Source: JAGGTJ01 sp964457545 (lineage in GTDB: Bacteria; Desulfobacterota; DSM-4660; Desulfatiglandales; Desulfatiglandaceae). Taken from it: a DNA stretch of 64,000 bases. The position numbers were made by a program, and so were the translations under genes. This document shows, in pieces, positions 1 to 8,960 of this stretch (position 1 is its first letter; the number at the start of each line of letters is the position of its first letter). The notes beneath the pieces are model-generated. The model did not search any database, was not told where the DNA came from, and worked only from the letters and a program-made list of their open reading frames with translations. Location of the stretch: positions 1 to 64,000 of the forward strand of contig CAYWEN010000016.1 of the NCBI GenBank assembly GCA_964457545.1, given 5' to 3'.

Positions 1-2
1 AA

Positions 3-665
3 AACGACAGGTTTAACGGCACAGGAACCCTTTTCTTACCTGATGGCCGCACATACAGGGGACACTTCAAAAATGGCATTATAAACGGTTACGGATCTAT
101 GACATTCCACACCCCTGACACAAAAAAACACACAGACCGGACAACAGAACACACACGTAAACAATCTGAATATAACAGACAATATCCCTTTAAACAGTAC
201 ACAGGTCAATGGAAAAAGGGGAAATTCGACAAACATGGTATGCTGATCTTCCGGGACGGCAGAAAATACAATGGTAGCTTTAAAAACGGGATCATATGCG
301 GATATGGAAATATGGTATATCCTGATGGCAAACAGTACACAGGTCAATGGGAAAAGGGGAAATTCAATGGTAAAGGGACATTAATCTATCCTGACGGCAG
401 GTCATATACAGGCAGCTTTAAAGATGGCAGATTCAACGGACATGGGATATATACATTCAGTGACAAAAGGCAGTATTCCGGTGAATGGAAAAATGGCAGA
501 TTCAATGGCTTTGGCATCCTTACCTTTCCTGATGGCAGTATATACAAGGGACAATGGAAAAACAACAAAATGAACGGAGATGGGATACTTACATATCCTA
601 ATGGCACAACTTATACAGGAACATGGAAAAACGGCAATCTTGTACAAAAAAATATCACGCAATAA
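3..665 (+). CDS. MORN-repeat protein (5' end outside window)
   Basis: The reading frame is open to the left edge, so the start lies upstream and only the C-terminal ~220 residues are visible. They consist almost entirely of tandem MORN repeats of about 23 residues, with the recurring core YxGxWKxGxxxGxGxLxxPDG (for example YTGQWEKGKFNGKGTLIYPD). About eight or nine units can be counted, and the second visible one is degenerate (HTPDTKKHTDRTTE). MORN repeats form beta-hairpin solenoids used for membrane or protein contact; in bacteria the function is mostly unknown. No catalytic domain is visible in this part. It is convergent with the flagellar operon on the opposite strand and separated from flbD by about 70 bases. 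Confidence 0.85.
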   Translation, partial: NDRFNGTGTLFLPDGRTYRGHFKNGIINGYGSMTFHTPDTKKHTDRTTEHTRKQSEYNRQYPFKQYTGQWKKGKFDKHGMLIFRDGRKYNGSFKNGIICGYGNMVYPDGKQYTGQWEKGKFNGKGTLIYPDGRSYTGSFKDGRFNGHGIYTFSDKRQYSGEWKNGRFNGFGILTFPDGSIYKGQWKNNKMNGDGILTYPNGTTYTGTWKNGNLVQKNITQ

Positions 666-733
666 ACCTTGTATCATGCATAGGCATTCTCTGTAAAAAC
701 AGGTAGATATATGACATGCGTGATTATATTGTT

Positions 734-982
734 CTACACATGGTGATCATATATCCTGCGGACTTGATCATAAGCGCCAGGATTACGGGCAGGTGGAAAA
801 GCCCCATAAATCGAACGCTGATAGTTCAATATCCTTTTATTTATCTCTTCAACGGATTCCTTGACCATTATCTTTTCCTTTGTATTAAACGTAATAACAG
901 TATCCGGAGTAGCCTGTAAAGACTGGATCAAATCAACATTAATCATCATTTTGGATCCATCCAACCGTGTAACATCAATCAC
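734..982 (-). CDS. flbD: FlbD-family flagellar protein
   Basis: Small (82 aa) FlbD-family protein, the last gene of the flagellar operon. The visible hallmarks are the N-terminal VTRLDGSKMMINVDLI and the PDTVITFNTKEKIMVKESVEE segment, both typical of FlbD. The family is found next to flgE and motA/B in many flagellated bacteria; its exact function is not settled. I chose the GTG at 982 because an AAGGAGGT ribosome site lies about 8 bases upstream and the protein then begins like other members (MIDVTRLDG). A TTG at 988 would leave only ~3 bases of spacing. The C-terminal ~20 residues (rich in Arg and Tyr) extend beyond the usual 60-70 aa length. Confidence 0.85.
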   Translation of the reverse strand: MIDVTRLDGSKMMINVDLIQSLQATPDTVITFNTKEKIMVKESVEEINKRILNYQRSIYGAFPPARNPGAYDQVRRIYDHHV

Positions 983-1238
983 GTGCAAACACCTCCTTTC
1001 TCAAATCCTCACAAACATTCAACATCTGAAAACACTCTTCATATTAGTCAGTGCCCACCGGGAAACAGATCATGGCAATAGTGAGTTTCCAAGCCATAAA
1101 TGAGATTTTTTGAACAAGATCAGGAAAATCACAAGGGATATGCGGAGGCAGACTGTAAAGGCCGCACAAGAAATCTCACGCAGATTAACATCGAAACTGG
1201 ACAAAAAGGCCATTTATGGATGAAAAACAGTTATGTTA
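983..1238. other. Intergenic region flbD/flgE containing repeat R1
   Basis: No gene is supported here. Most of it is an R1 repeat copy (1049-1230). Confidence 0.6.
1049..1230 (+). repeat. R1 repeat, copy A (with internal insertion)
   Basis: Begins CAGTGCCCACC and ends GGCCATTTATGGATGAAAAA, the inverted-repeat ends shared by the R1 family (other copies near 19.5, 20.2, 28.9, 31.4, 33.1 and 34.6 kb). It is about 182 bases rather than ~130 because of roughly 50 extra bases in the middle (about 1131-1180). It lies between flgE and flbD within the flagellar operon. Confidence 0.75.
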
Positions 1239-2474
1239 CTAACGTTTGATGCTGATCAGGTCGCCAAGCATCTCATCGCTTGTAGTAATAACCTTGGAAT
1301 TTGCCTGAAATGCACGTTGAGTGGTAATCAGTCTGACAAACTCCTCTGACAAATCCACATTAGACATTTCAAGTGCTGCAGGCACAACAGCACCAAGGGT
1401 TCCTCTCCCTGCCGTACCGAGTACAGGCTGTCCTGATGCGGTCGATTCCTGATAAAGGGTATCGGCTAACTTTGTAAGCCCATAGTAACTGGGAAAGTCT
1501 GCGAGAGCCAGCTGGTATAAAGGCACATGTTCTCCATTGGAATAACTGCCGCTGACAATCCCGTCTGCATCAGTTGAAATCTCCTTGAGAATACCAGAGG
1601 TATAACCATCCTGGGACTTAAATGTATAGGCAAAATCAGATGAATACTGTGTCATGGCACCAAGGCTGGTCCCAGTTGCACTAAACATATCCCAGGTAAT
1701 TCCAAGAGGCGCCGTCGCTCCATTTGTAAGGGGAATGCTTATAGTGGGATTAGTTGTACTGCCATTGTTAGAGGCAAGTGAACCATTGCTTGCAAAAACC
1801 AATCGTCCGGTGCCCACCTGTTCGTTTCCCGAACCTACAAAGCGGGTAGGAACAGTAGCGCTCCAATCCCATGTATTAGATGCCGCCTTTGTAAACTTAA
1901 CAGTCAAAGGAATCTCTGTCCCTAAAGAATCATATATGTTTAAGGCTATAGAGTAGCTATCAGAAACAGCTGCGTTGGTATTCAGATTTGCACCCAAGGT
2001 CATTTGCGTAGTGGCACTTGACGGGGAAGTACCAGTTGCAGAAACATTCACGTCTGTAATAACCCCAAGAGCTCCAGAATCATCTATTGGATATCCCTGG
2101 ACAATAAGGCCATCAGAATTTACCAGATTACCATCTTTATCAAAATTGAAATTCCCTGCCCTGGTATAAAAGGATGCCCCTGCATTGTCTTTGAGTACAA
2201 AAAGTCCTTTTCCGTTTATTGCAAGATCTGTTGGACTCCCTGTATTTTCAAATGATCCCTGAACCCAGGATGGATCAGTGGCCCAAAAACGTGTTCCCAT
2301 ACCAATTTCCTGTTTGGTGGAACCTACAACAGACTTGGACAGTATGTTGGCAAATGATGGCCTGCTGGATTTAAATCCTACAGTATTCACATTGGCAATG
2401 TTATCTCCCACAACCGACATCGCCGTTGCGTTGGCATTAAGCCCTGAAATACCTGTATACATTGCTCCTATCAT
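1239..2474 (-). CDS. flgE: Flagellar hook protein FlgE
   Basis: 411 aa, the usual length for FlgE, which polymerises into the external hook. The N-terminus (MYTGISGLNANATAMSV, then DNIANVNTVGFKSSR) is the rod/hook N-terminal motif. The C-terminus (VDLSEEFVRLITTQRAFQAN) is the matching coiled-coil terminal region. The central ~250 residues are the Ser/Thr/Asn-rich surface domain. ATG at 2474 is preceded by AAAGGAGAAG at a good distance. It follows flgD and precedes flbD, an order seen in many Proteobacteria. The nearly 200-base gap to flgD contains a solo R1 end. Confidence 0.95.
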   Translation of the reverse strand: MIGAMYTGISGLNANATAMSVVGDNIANVNTVGFKSSRPSFANILSKSVVGSTKQEIGMGTRFWATDPSWVQGSFENTGSPTDLAINGKGLFVLKDNAGASFYTRAGNFNFDKDGNLVNSDGLIVQGYPIDDSGALGVITDVNVSATGTSPSSATTQMTLGANLNTNAAVSDSYSIALNIYDSLGTEIPLTVKFTKAASNTWDWSATVPTRFVGSGNEQVGTGRLVFASNGSLASNNGSTTNPTISIPLTNGATAPLGITWDMFSATGTSLGAMTQYSSDFAYTFKSQDGYTSGILKEISTDADGIVSGSYSNGEHVPLYQLALADFPSYYGLTKLADTLYQESTASGQPVLGTAGRGTLGAVVPAALEMSNVDLSEEFVRLITTQRAFQANSKVITTSDEMLGDLISIKR

Positions 2475-2622
2475 ATGACTTCTCCTTTTTTATTCCCATA
2501 CCGAAACATTGCAAAATACCCCTTTATTCCCGCACCTATATATAATACCTCAATAGACCGGCATGCGCATACTTGCACAGGCAAATATGCCTACAGGAAA
2601 TTTTGCAGATGAAAAGATGTCT

Positions 2623-2654
2623 TGCGTAAAAAGTCCGTTTATGGATAAAAACTG
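2623..2654 (+). repeat. R1 solo right end
   Basis: Reads CGTAAAAAGTCCGTTTATGG then ATAAAAACTG, matching the right end of full R1 copies. No left end is recognisable nearby. It sits in the flgD-flgE gap. Confidence 0.55.
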
Positions 2655-2672
2655 TTTGACAGTCAACCTGCT

Positions 2673-3341
2673 TTATCTCCCTGAAACCTCAATAACATCA
2701 GAAGGAGCAATCTGCTGTTTCCCCAGCATGAGATAGACCGAATTGTTGCTGTATGTAATACCTGTCACCGTACCAGAAACATATGTAGAACTGTTCACGG
2801 AATTACCATTCATATCTGTCGCCATTACATCAAAGCTGTAATTACCTGACGGCATCGTTTCTCCATTGTCACCTGTTCCGTCCCATGAAACATTATGCAT
2901 CCCGGCCTCAAAATCGGGTTTTTCAATTATTTTCACCAAATGATCCTTATCATCGTAAATATACACCTTGACATCAGATGCATAACTATCCAGTTTCAAT
3001 GCAATATCAGCGGCATTATCTCCGTTGAAATAGAAGGAATCACCTTTGGCCTTTATGTCTTTTCCGATGAATGAAACTGCCTGTGAATTGTTGCTTGCAG
3101 ACTGATAGTTCTGAAGACTGCCAAGATTTTTATTGATATCAGTAAGTTGTTCCAAGGAACTGAACTGTGCCAACTGGGCAGTAAATTCCGTACTGTCCAT
3201 CGGATTCATGGGATCCTGATTCTTGAGTTGAGCAATAAACAGCTTTAAAAAGGCATCTTCACCGAGCTGATCTTTTCTTTTTTCGGCCTGCACAACAGAT
3301 TCTGCATTGGTATTTAATGCATTTACTCCTTCTACAGACAT
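2673..3341 (-). CDS. flgD: Flagellar hook assembly scaffold FlgD
   Basis: 222 aa, the expected size of the hook-capping protein that sits at the growing hook tip and is removed on completion. The N-terminal FlgD signature is clear: LGEDAFLKLFIAQLKNQDPM followed by NPMDSTEFTAQLAQFSSLEQ. After ~100 residues comes the FlgD Ig-like/tudor region with WDGTGDNGETMPSGNYSF. Start ATG at 3341 has TTGGAGGT upstream. It lies between fliK and flgE, so hook length control, cap and hook genes are contiguous and presumably co-transcribed. Confidence 0.95.
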   Translation of the reverse strand: MSVEGVNALNTNAESVVQAEKRKDQLGEDAFLKLFIAQLKNQDPMNPMDSTEFTAQLAQFSSLEQLTDINKNLGSLQNYQSASNNSQAVSFIGKDIKAKGDSFYFNGDNAADIALKLDSYASDVKVYIYDDKDHLVKIIEKPDFEAGMHNVSWDGTGDNGETMPSGNYSFDVMATDMNGNSVNSSTYVSGTVTGITYSNNSVYLMLGKQQIAPSDVIEVSGR

Positions 3342-3434
3342 ATCTTTACCTCCAACTGTGGCCTGTCATAACCGGCCTGAAAACATCACTGTGTCACAGA
3401 TCAATATATGGATAAGAATCAATAATATCGCAGA

Positions 3435-4757
3435 CTATGCGAAAAAATTTACAAGACTCATACCCGTTAAAGAACGGCCTGTCTGAACAGGATCCAAAGC
3501 CCTCTGATCCAGTTGCACAAAACCTGCGTCTCCATCAGACCATAAATCAGATTCGGATTCGTACATTGAATAACCTCCTTCTCCCTGTTTCTGCTGACCG
3601 TTGCCTCTATCAAAAACCTCAAATTGATCAACCTGCATACCCTGATTTTGCAGATCTGACTTAAACTGGTTAAGATTGCTTTCTATAATATGCTTTACAA
3701 GGGCCGTATCGGCAAATATTTTCACCACCACCTGCTGATGATTCGTAGAAATGCTGACCCGTAATTTGCCCAAAATATCCGGTTTCAGATTGATTATAAT
3801 GGCCTTCTTTCCGTTGTTCATACTCATAACCGCCCTTTCCACCTGATCCATCACATTATCCTGCCTGACCATATGTGATATCTGCTCCTGCTTCGTACTG
3901 ATACCCGCCCCTCCCCTTACTTCACCTGTATTCACAGGTGCGCCGCTTATTATGCCGTTTTTTGCCGTCAAGGTGTTTGCCCCTGTGTCTGCCTTATCTT
4001 CTGCCAACATGCCAAAATCAGCAGAAGGCTTTTCTTCTTGATGATATTGATCTTCTTGTTGAAGAATCAGAAAATCATCTGTCTTTAAAGAAAGATTTTT
4101 GTCTGAAATCTTGCATAGAACATCCGCAGAGTTTTTATCAATATCATGTTTCAGGCCCTTTACCTTTAAGGAGCTCATATGTTCCAATCCCTTAAATTCG
4201 GGGATTTTCAGCATGTGATTGCCTGCAACATTATCAGCATGAAAGTCTTTGTCATTGTTTGCCATCACACCGGTCAATGCAACCTGCTTACAACTCTCTG
4301 ATTTCACGGAATATATACATAACCCTTTTTCTGTACCCAAGGTCTCGTTATTCCCTTTAATATCAGAGAGATTGTTCATTACAGGCACAACCGTATTGCC
4401 ATCAACAGACAACAAAAAGGAAAAAACCATTGTATCATCCGCAGATTCCTTTATGCTGACAGGAGGGGCATCTGTTTTGGCAGTATCATTCTCCTTAATC
4501 TCCGGTTCTGTTTCTTTTTGTTCAGTTTTACAGCTCGTACCCTTTTTCTTCGGACCGGATGGCTGAGATCCCTTTTTTGCATGTGAAAGCGCAGAAGAAA
4601 AAGATGCATGTTCTTTCTTGCAAACCCCATCAGCAGGCCTGTGATCCGCAACAGTCTTTCCGTCCATGTGCCCCTTACTGTCAACAGGCATACCATGCCC
4701 CTTAAGAGAGCTCACATCTGCCCCCTGAGCTGAAAAAATCTGAAAAGATTGTGGCAT
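3435..4757 (-). CDS. fliK: Flagellar hook-length control protein FliK
   Basis: 440 aa. The first ~290 residues are low in conservation and rich in Lys, Ser and Asp (disordered ruler region). The C-terminal ~120 residues carry the Flg_hook domain: MNNGKKAIIINLKPDILGKL followed by RVSISTNHQQVVVKIFAD. This is the part of FliK that switches the export gate from hook to filament substrates. The position between fliJ and flgD supports the call. ATG at 4757 has a GAGGGGGAG ribosome site. The extreme C-terminus (after ~410) has no recognisable features. Confidence 0.9.
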   Translation of the reverse strand: MPQSFQIFSAQGADVSSLKGHGMPVDSKGHMDGKTVADHRPADGVCKKEHASFSSALSHAKKGSQPSGPKKKGTSCKTEQKETEPEIKENDTAKTDAPPVSIKESADDTMVFSFLLSVDGNTVVPVMNNLSDIKGNNETLGTEKGLCIYSVKSESCKQVALTGVMANNDKDFHADNVAGNHMLKIPEFKGLEHMSSLKVKGLKHDIDKNSADVLCKISDKNLSLKTDDFLILQQEDQYHQEEKPSADFGMLAEDKADTGANTLTAKNGIISGAPVNTGEVRGGAGISTKQEQISHMVRQDNVMDQVERAVMSMNNGKKAIIINLKPDILGKLRVSISTNHQQVVVKIFADTALVKHIIESNLNQFKSDLQNQGMQVDQFEVFDRGNGQQKQGEGGYSMYESESDLWSDGDAGFVQLDQRALDPVQTGRSLTGMSLVNFFA

Positions 4758-4873
4758 ATTGTACTCCCCCTCACAGTTACAGGAAAAAGATCTGCATAAT
4801 CAATATCGCACTGTATCAACACACATAGACAAATTGATAAACCTGTTAAATCTGACCATGTTGACGAATTCTG

Positions 4874-5311
4874 TTATCTCCTTGTATTGAACCTCTGCAT
4901 TGCTATTTCATCCAGAAAATTCTGATCTTTTTTCAAATTCTTGAGTTTATAGCTTGTTATTTCCTTTTCTTTCAGTTTTTCAATGGACTTTTTATCTTTC
5001 ATGGCATCAATAAGACTTGCCAGCTTTTCATCAAAAAGAGATTTAACCTGCAAAACTCTTGTTTTCTGTTTCTCAATATCCCTTGACACCTGTTCAATAA
5101 ATCCTACATACAACATTATTTCAGAAATAGTTGCCTTTTTTTTCTTTCTGTGTCCAAGTTTCACCATTAATCTGGCCTTGGAGGCCTTATACCCATTAAG
5201 CTTTGCGTTCTCCTCTTTTAATAAAACCTTACATGATGCCAGCTCTTTTTTCAGATTGTCTTCAATGAATTCCCTTTGATCAAGTACCGGCTGCAATTTG
5301 AATTTATACAT
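4874..5311 (-). CDS. fliJ: Flagellar export chaperone FliJ
   Basis: 145 aa, highly charged and predicted to be almost entirely coiled coil (KKELASCKVLLKEENAKLNG, then long Lys/Glu-rich stretches). This is the FliJ pattern; FliJ links the FliI ATPase ring to the FlhA export gate. It begins MYKFKLQPVLDQREF, matching the typical FliJ start. ATG at 5311 has a GGAGGG site. Sequence alone would be weak evidence, but size, coiled coil and position after fliI make the call safe. Confidence 0.9.
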   Translation of the reverse strand: MYKFKLQPVLDQREFIEDNLKKELASCKVLLKEENAKLNGYKASKARLMVKLGHRKKKKATISEIMLYVGFIEQVSRDIEKQKTRVLQVKSLFDEKLASLIDAMKDKKSIEKLKEKEITSYKLKNLKKDQNFLDEIAMQRFNTRR

Positions 5312-5334
5312 AAACCCTCCAGTAAGATATCACC

Positions 5335-5366
5335 CCGTTTCCATCCACAAATGGCTCTCTTTTACC
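5335..5366 (-). repeat. R1 solo end
   Basis: GTTTCCATCCACAAATGGCT followed by a CTTTT run matches the reverse complement of the R1 right end. It lies between fliI and fliJ in the 250-base gap 5312-5561, which otherwise holds no supported gene. A 69-aa open frame there is partly the repeat read in translation. Confidence 0.5.
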
Positions 5367-5561
5367 ATATAGTCTCCTGTATTCCTTTCAAACCGCAACA
5401 GACAAGGCACAAAAGAGATAAAAGATTCTGTGCGCCTCCGCACAATATTCCGTTTTTTCCTCAAAGGCATAAGCCCTAAAATCAGGACTTCAGATCCTCC
5501 GGACTGAAAGCAGTAAACCGGAAGATTGGCGTTGTACACACTGGTCTGACCAAAGATGTTT

Positions 5562-7010
5562 TCATGCAGGCGGAGGGCTGAAATTCAGCTGATCCATCCA
5601 GGCAAGGCCGGTGCCATCTGAAGAAACAGAACCAACTGATCCTGTATCCGTATCCATAGATACTGCCGCCTTTGCTCCCGGCGTTTCCGTGCCTTCAAAT
5701 AATCGTTCCAGCCTTGCAATACTTTCCGTCATATTACCATCATCGTTCACATCCTGTTTCAGATATTCAAGAACAGGCTGAATCATATCTAAGGCATAAT
5801 CTATATCAGGGTTACTGCCACGAGAATATGCCCCTATATTAATGAGATCTTCTGCTTTTTTATATGTAGCAAGTATGGCCTTTAGTTTCTTGGCATTTTT
5901 CTTGTGTATATCCGTTACAATATCCTCCATAACACGGCTGATACTTGCCATTATATCTATCGCGGGATAATGCCCCTGCATTGCAAGATCTCTTGACAAC
6001 ACAATGTGTCCATCCAAAACAGATCGGACTGCATCCGCAACAGGTTCACTCATATCATCGCCTTCCACCAGTACCGTATACAAGCCTGTTATTGTTCCCC
6101 CGGACAACGATGTTCCCGCCCTTTCCAGCAGCTTGGGAAGCAGGGCAAAGACAGAAGGGGTATAACCTTTGGTGGTAGGGGGTTCGCCTGTGGCAAGCCC
6201 AACCTCTCTCTGAGCCATAGCAAACCTTGTTACTGAATCCATCATAAGAAGCACATCCTTTCCCATATCACGAAAAAATTCTGCTATAGCTGTGGCTATA
6301 AATGCACCCCGCATTCTGACAAGGGGTACCTGATCCGATGTTGCAACCACTACCACTGATCGTTTCAGTCCTTCCTCACCAAGATCATTTCTTATAAAAC
6401 TGTTGACCTCTCTGCCCCTCTCCCCAATAAGGGCAATAACATTCACATCCGCTGATGTTTTTCTTGCAATCATGCCCAAAAGAACACTCTTGCCAACCCC
6501 GGAACCTGCAAAGATACCTACACGCTGACCATATCCTATAGTCAAAAGCCCGTTAATTGCCCTGACACCGACATCAAGAGGGTTTTTGATACATGGCCTT
6601 TCCAAGGGATTAATTGTATTTTGATAAACAGGATATTCAAGATCAACATTAACCGGCCCTTTCCCGTCCAATGGCTCACCCAGGCCATCTATGACCCTGC
6701 CAAGAAGCCCTTCCCCAACACCTACAGAGGCTCTTTGACCTCTTGCAATAACAGGACTGCCGGGACCTATGCCTCTCAACTCTTCCAGCGGCATAAGCAG
6801 AACCCTCCTGTTTCTAAACCCGAGGACCTCTGCCTTTACTGTCATGGAATCACCCTGGGGATAGATATCACACATGTCACCCAACATGGATATGGGCCCC
6901 TGCGATTCGGTTAACAAACCAATGACCTTGGTTATCTTACCCTTTGCACAGATTGGATTTGTATCCATCAGTCTTTTATGATATCTCTCAAAATCAACAA
7001 AACAACTCAT
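5562..7010 (-). CDS. fliI: Flagellar export ATPase FliI
   Basis: 482 aa, slightly longer than the ~440 typical because of a C-terminal tail after ~430. F1-beta-like ATPase that powers or primes flagellar type III export at the cytoplasmic face. Walker A is GSGVGKS at about residues 169-175. Walker B is within VLLMMDSVTRFAMAQREVGL, and the DYALDMIQPVLEYLKQ region is typical of FliI C-termini. The start ATG overlaps the fliH stop by four bases (ATGA), implying translational coupling. The last ~50 residues (ETPGAKAAVSMDTDTGSVGS onward) look disordered. Confidence 0.97.
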   Translation of the reverse strand: MSCFVDFERYHKRLMDTNPICAKGKITKVIGLLTESQGPISMLGDMCDIYPQGDSMTVKAEVLGFRNRRVLLMPLEELRGIGPGSPVIARGQRASVGVGEGLLGRVIDGLGEPLDGKGPVNVDLEYPVYQNTINPLERPCIKNPLDVGVRAINGLLTIGYGQRVGIFAGSGVGKSVLLGMIARKTSADVNVIALIGERGREVNSFIRNDLGEEGLKRSVVVVATSDQVPLVRMRGAFIATAIAEFFRDMGKDVLLMMDSVTRFAMAQREVGLATGEPPTTKGYTPSVFALLPKLLERAGTSLSGGTITGLYTVLVEGDDMSEPVADAVRSVLDGHIVLSRDLAMQGHYPAIDIMASISRVMEDIVTDIHKKNAKKLKAILATYKKAEDLINIGAYSRGSNPDIDYALDMIQPVLEYLKQDVNDDGNMTESIARLERLFEGTETPGAKAAVSMDTDTGSVGSVSSDGTGLAWMDQLNFSPPPA

Positions 7011-7819
7011 AATGCTCTTTCCTCTTTCAAGGTGCCGGAATGCAGAGCCTTTTTCTCAAACTCCAGGGTAAGGGCCTCTTCTATAATCTGGAACTGTTCT
7101 TCAAGCCTTGCATCAATTTCCCCCAAACCCGTTTCAATAACACATCCTCCGCTTTGAACAGAATCATCTTCTTCAAAGACAATGTCCTCAACATTGTCTA
7201 GAAAATCAAACAACCTGTAATCCGTCTCCCTTAAAAAATTCATGTCAGAACGAGACAGCCTAACTTTAACTTTTCCATATTCAACAACCCTTGACATTGC
7301 CTCCCTTACAACATTCCCAAGCACATCCCTGTTAAGACTCGGTTCGGTGCAGATAATCTTCCTTGCAATAGCCAAGGCAAGATCAACTATTTCCTTCTCG
7401 GCTGCAAGAGATAACTGCCTTTTTATCTCTGCCAATTCCGTAAGCATACGTTCAAGGGCCTCAAGTATTGGTTCAATCTTCTTCCTTTCTGACTTCAGGG
7501 CCTCTTTTTTGCCCTCTGAAAGGCCCTTGTTATAGGCCTCTTTTTCTATCATAGAGATATCAGGGTTCTGTTCTACCTCCTCTGTTTTGTTATTTTTGTC
7601 AATCTGTCCGGTCTTTTTTGTATCATTGTCAGAGACATCAACAGCAGAGTCTGTTTGCAGTCTGTTAAAAACCCTGAAACCGGCTTCTTCCGTTTTTTCA
7701 ACAGATGTTAACCTGATTTCTTTTGACGTCTTCGAAGAAACCCCGGAAAACGAGTAAGGCCTGAACTCACCTGCGAGGATCATTCCAGATTTTTTATCTC
7801 CCCTGTTAAACAAACTCAT
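7007..7819 (-). CDS. fliH: Flagellar assembly protein FliH
   Basis: About 270 aa. FliH binds FliI and tethers the ATPase complex to the C ring. A Glu/Lys-rich helical middle (ALKSERKKIEPILEALERML) leads into the conserved FliH/HrpE C-terminal half (EKEIVDLALAIARKIICTEP, VREAMSRVVEYGKVKVRLSR). I prefer the ATG at 7819 (MSLFNRGDKK) with GAGGAGGA just upstream; a GTG at 7834 is an alternative. The gene overlaps the end of fliG by 14 bases and the start of fliI by 4. Confidence 0.9.
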   Translation of the reverse strand: MSLFNRGDKKSGMILAGEFRPYSFSGVSSKTSKEIRLTSVEKTEEAGFRVFNRLQTDSAVDVSDNDTKKTGQIDKNNKTEEVEQNPDISMIEKEAYNKGLSEGKKEALKSERKKIEPILEALERMLTELAEIKRQLSLAAEKEIVDLALAIARKIICTEPSLNRDVLGNVVREAMSRVVEYGKVKVRLSRSDMNFLRETDYRLFDFLDNVEDIVFEEDDSVQSGGCVIETGLGEIDARLEEQFQIIEEALTLEFEKKALHSGTLKEERAL

Positions 7820-8843
7820 TTCCTCCTCGACCACTAATAATAATTTCCCCTTTGGCTTCCATATCCTGAATTATCTGTGTCACACTAAGCTGTGCTGTTT
7901 CAACCTCTTTCATTCGTACTGCCCCCAATGCTTCTATCTCTTCTTTCAACATGTCTGCCGCCCGTGTGGACATGTTTTTGAATACCTTTTCTCTTACCTC
8001 TTCAGAAGCCGCCTTCAATGCCATGGCCAATGACTTGGAATCAACCTGCCTCAATACCTGCTGAAGCCCTCTGTCATCCACCAAGACCAGATCTTCAAAC
8101 ACAAACCTTCGCTGATTAATTTCCGTTGCCAAAGCCGGATCTATTTCTTCAATTTCATCCATAAGCACATGGCCGGCATCACCGTCTATCTGGTTCAGGA
8201 TACTTGCCAGACGCTCAACTCCACCCACTTCGTGTACTTCCACACTTCTGGTATCCTTTAAAAGGATCTCAAACACACGATCAACTTCTTCAACCAGTTC
8301 AGCCCTGATCTTATCAAGACTGGCAATCCTGATGGCCACGCCAGGCCTAATTTCATCAGGTAATTTTATAAGCACCTGTCCCGCCACATTTTCCCTGAAA
8401 TGAGCAAGTATAACAGCAATTGTCTGCGGATGTTCATCCTTGATCAGATCAACAATCCTTTCTGGTGGCAGGGATTGAAGAGATTCCAGGTTGGGAGTTC
8501 TTAACCTTGAACCCGAGGATTCCTCTTCCGATTGATTTTCCTTGTCCCTATTCTCCTGTTCTTTCCCTTTATCCGAATCACCTGTATTTGATGTTTTTGA
8601 TAATGCCGGCTGTGAAGATACTGATAATTGCCCCTGTCTTGCCCTGTTCATAAGACTAACAAATTCCTCAACCACCTTTCTTACGATATCCGGAGATATA
8701 CTCCCAAGCTCTGCAAGATGTTTCTTCATAGTCTCCCGTTCAGCAGGACTCATCTTTTCAAGGATGATATTTGCCCTTTCCTGTCCAAGAGAATGTATAA
8801 GGATTGCAAATTTCAGAGGACCTGGTAATTTGTTGGTATCCAT
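7806..8843 (-). CDS. fliG: Flagellar motor switch protein FliG
   Basis: 345 aa, typical length. FliG is the rotor protein that contacts the stator and FliF. The FliG middle and C-terminal domains are clear: EHPQTIAVILAHFRENVAGQ (residue ~138), FVFEDLVLVDDRGLQQVLRQ and the charged torque helix region SRAADMLKEEIEALGAVRMK-like segment (here MSTRAADMLKEEIEALGAVR). An unusual hydrophilic insert (about residues 75-120, Ser/Glu/Lys-rich) separates the N-terminal FliF-binding domain from the middle domain. ATG at 8843 has a GGAG site. Confidence 0.95.
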   Translation of the reverse strand: MDTNKLPGPLKFAILIHSLGQERANIILEKMSPAERETMKKHLAELGSISPDIVRKVVEEFVSLMNRARQGQLSVSSQPALSKTSNTGDSDKGKEQENRDKENQSEEESSGSRLRTPNLESLQSLPPERIVDLIKDEHPQTIAVILAHFRENVAGQVLIKLPDEIRPGVAIRIASLDKIRAELVEEVDRVFEILLKDTRSVEVHEVGGVERLASILNQIDGDAGHVLMDEIEEIDPALATEINQRRFVFEDLVLVDDRGLQQVLRQVDSKSLAMALKAASEEVREKVFKNMSTRAADMLKEEIEALGAVRMKEVETAQLSVTQIIQDMEAKGEIIISGRGGNEFV

Positions 8844-8927
8844 CTGTCTCCATCAGATATGCACAATCAGGGTTAATTCACTTTCTACTGCAAAAAACAC
8901 ATCAGACCGCTAACCAGCTTCCATCTG

Positions 8928-8952
8928 CAAGTGGCTGTTTCCGCAATGACGG
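8928..8952 (-). repeat. Degenerate R1 solo end
   Basis: CAGCTTCCATCTGCAAGTGG followed by CTGTTT resembles the R1 end with several mismatches. It lies in the fliF-fliG gap. Weak on its own; noted because similar remnants fill several gaps in this operon. Confidence 0.3.
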
Positions 8953-8960
8953 CAAATTGC

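Noticed and set aside
5330..5539. 69-aa minus-strand frame between fliJ and fliI
   Set aside because: Its end is an R1 solo end in translation; no recognisable family.
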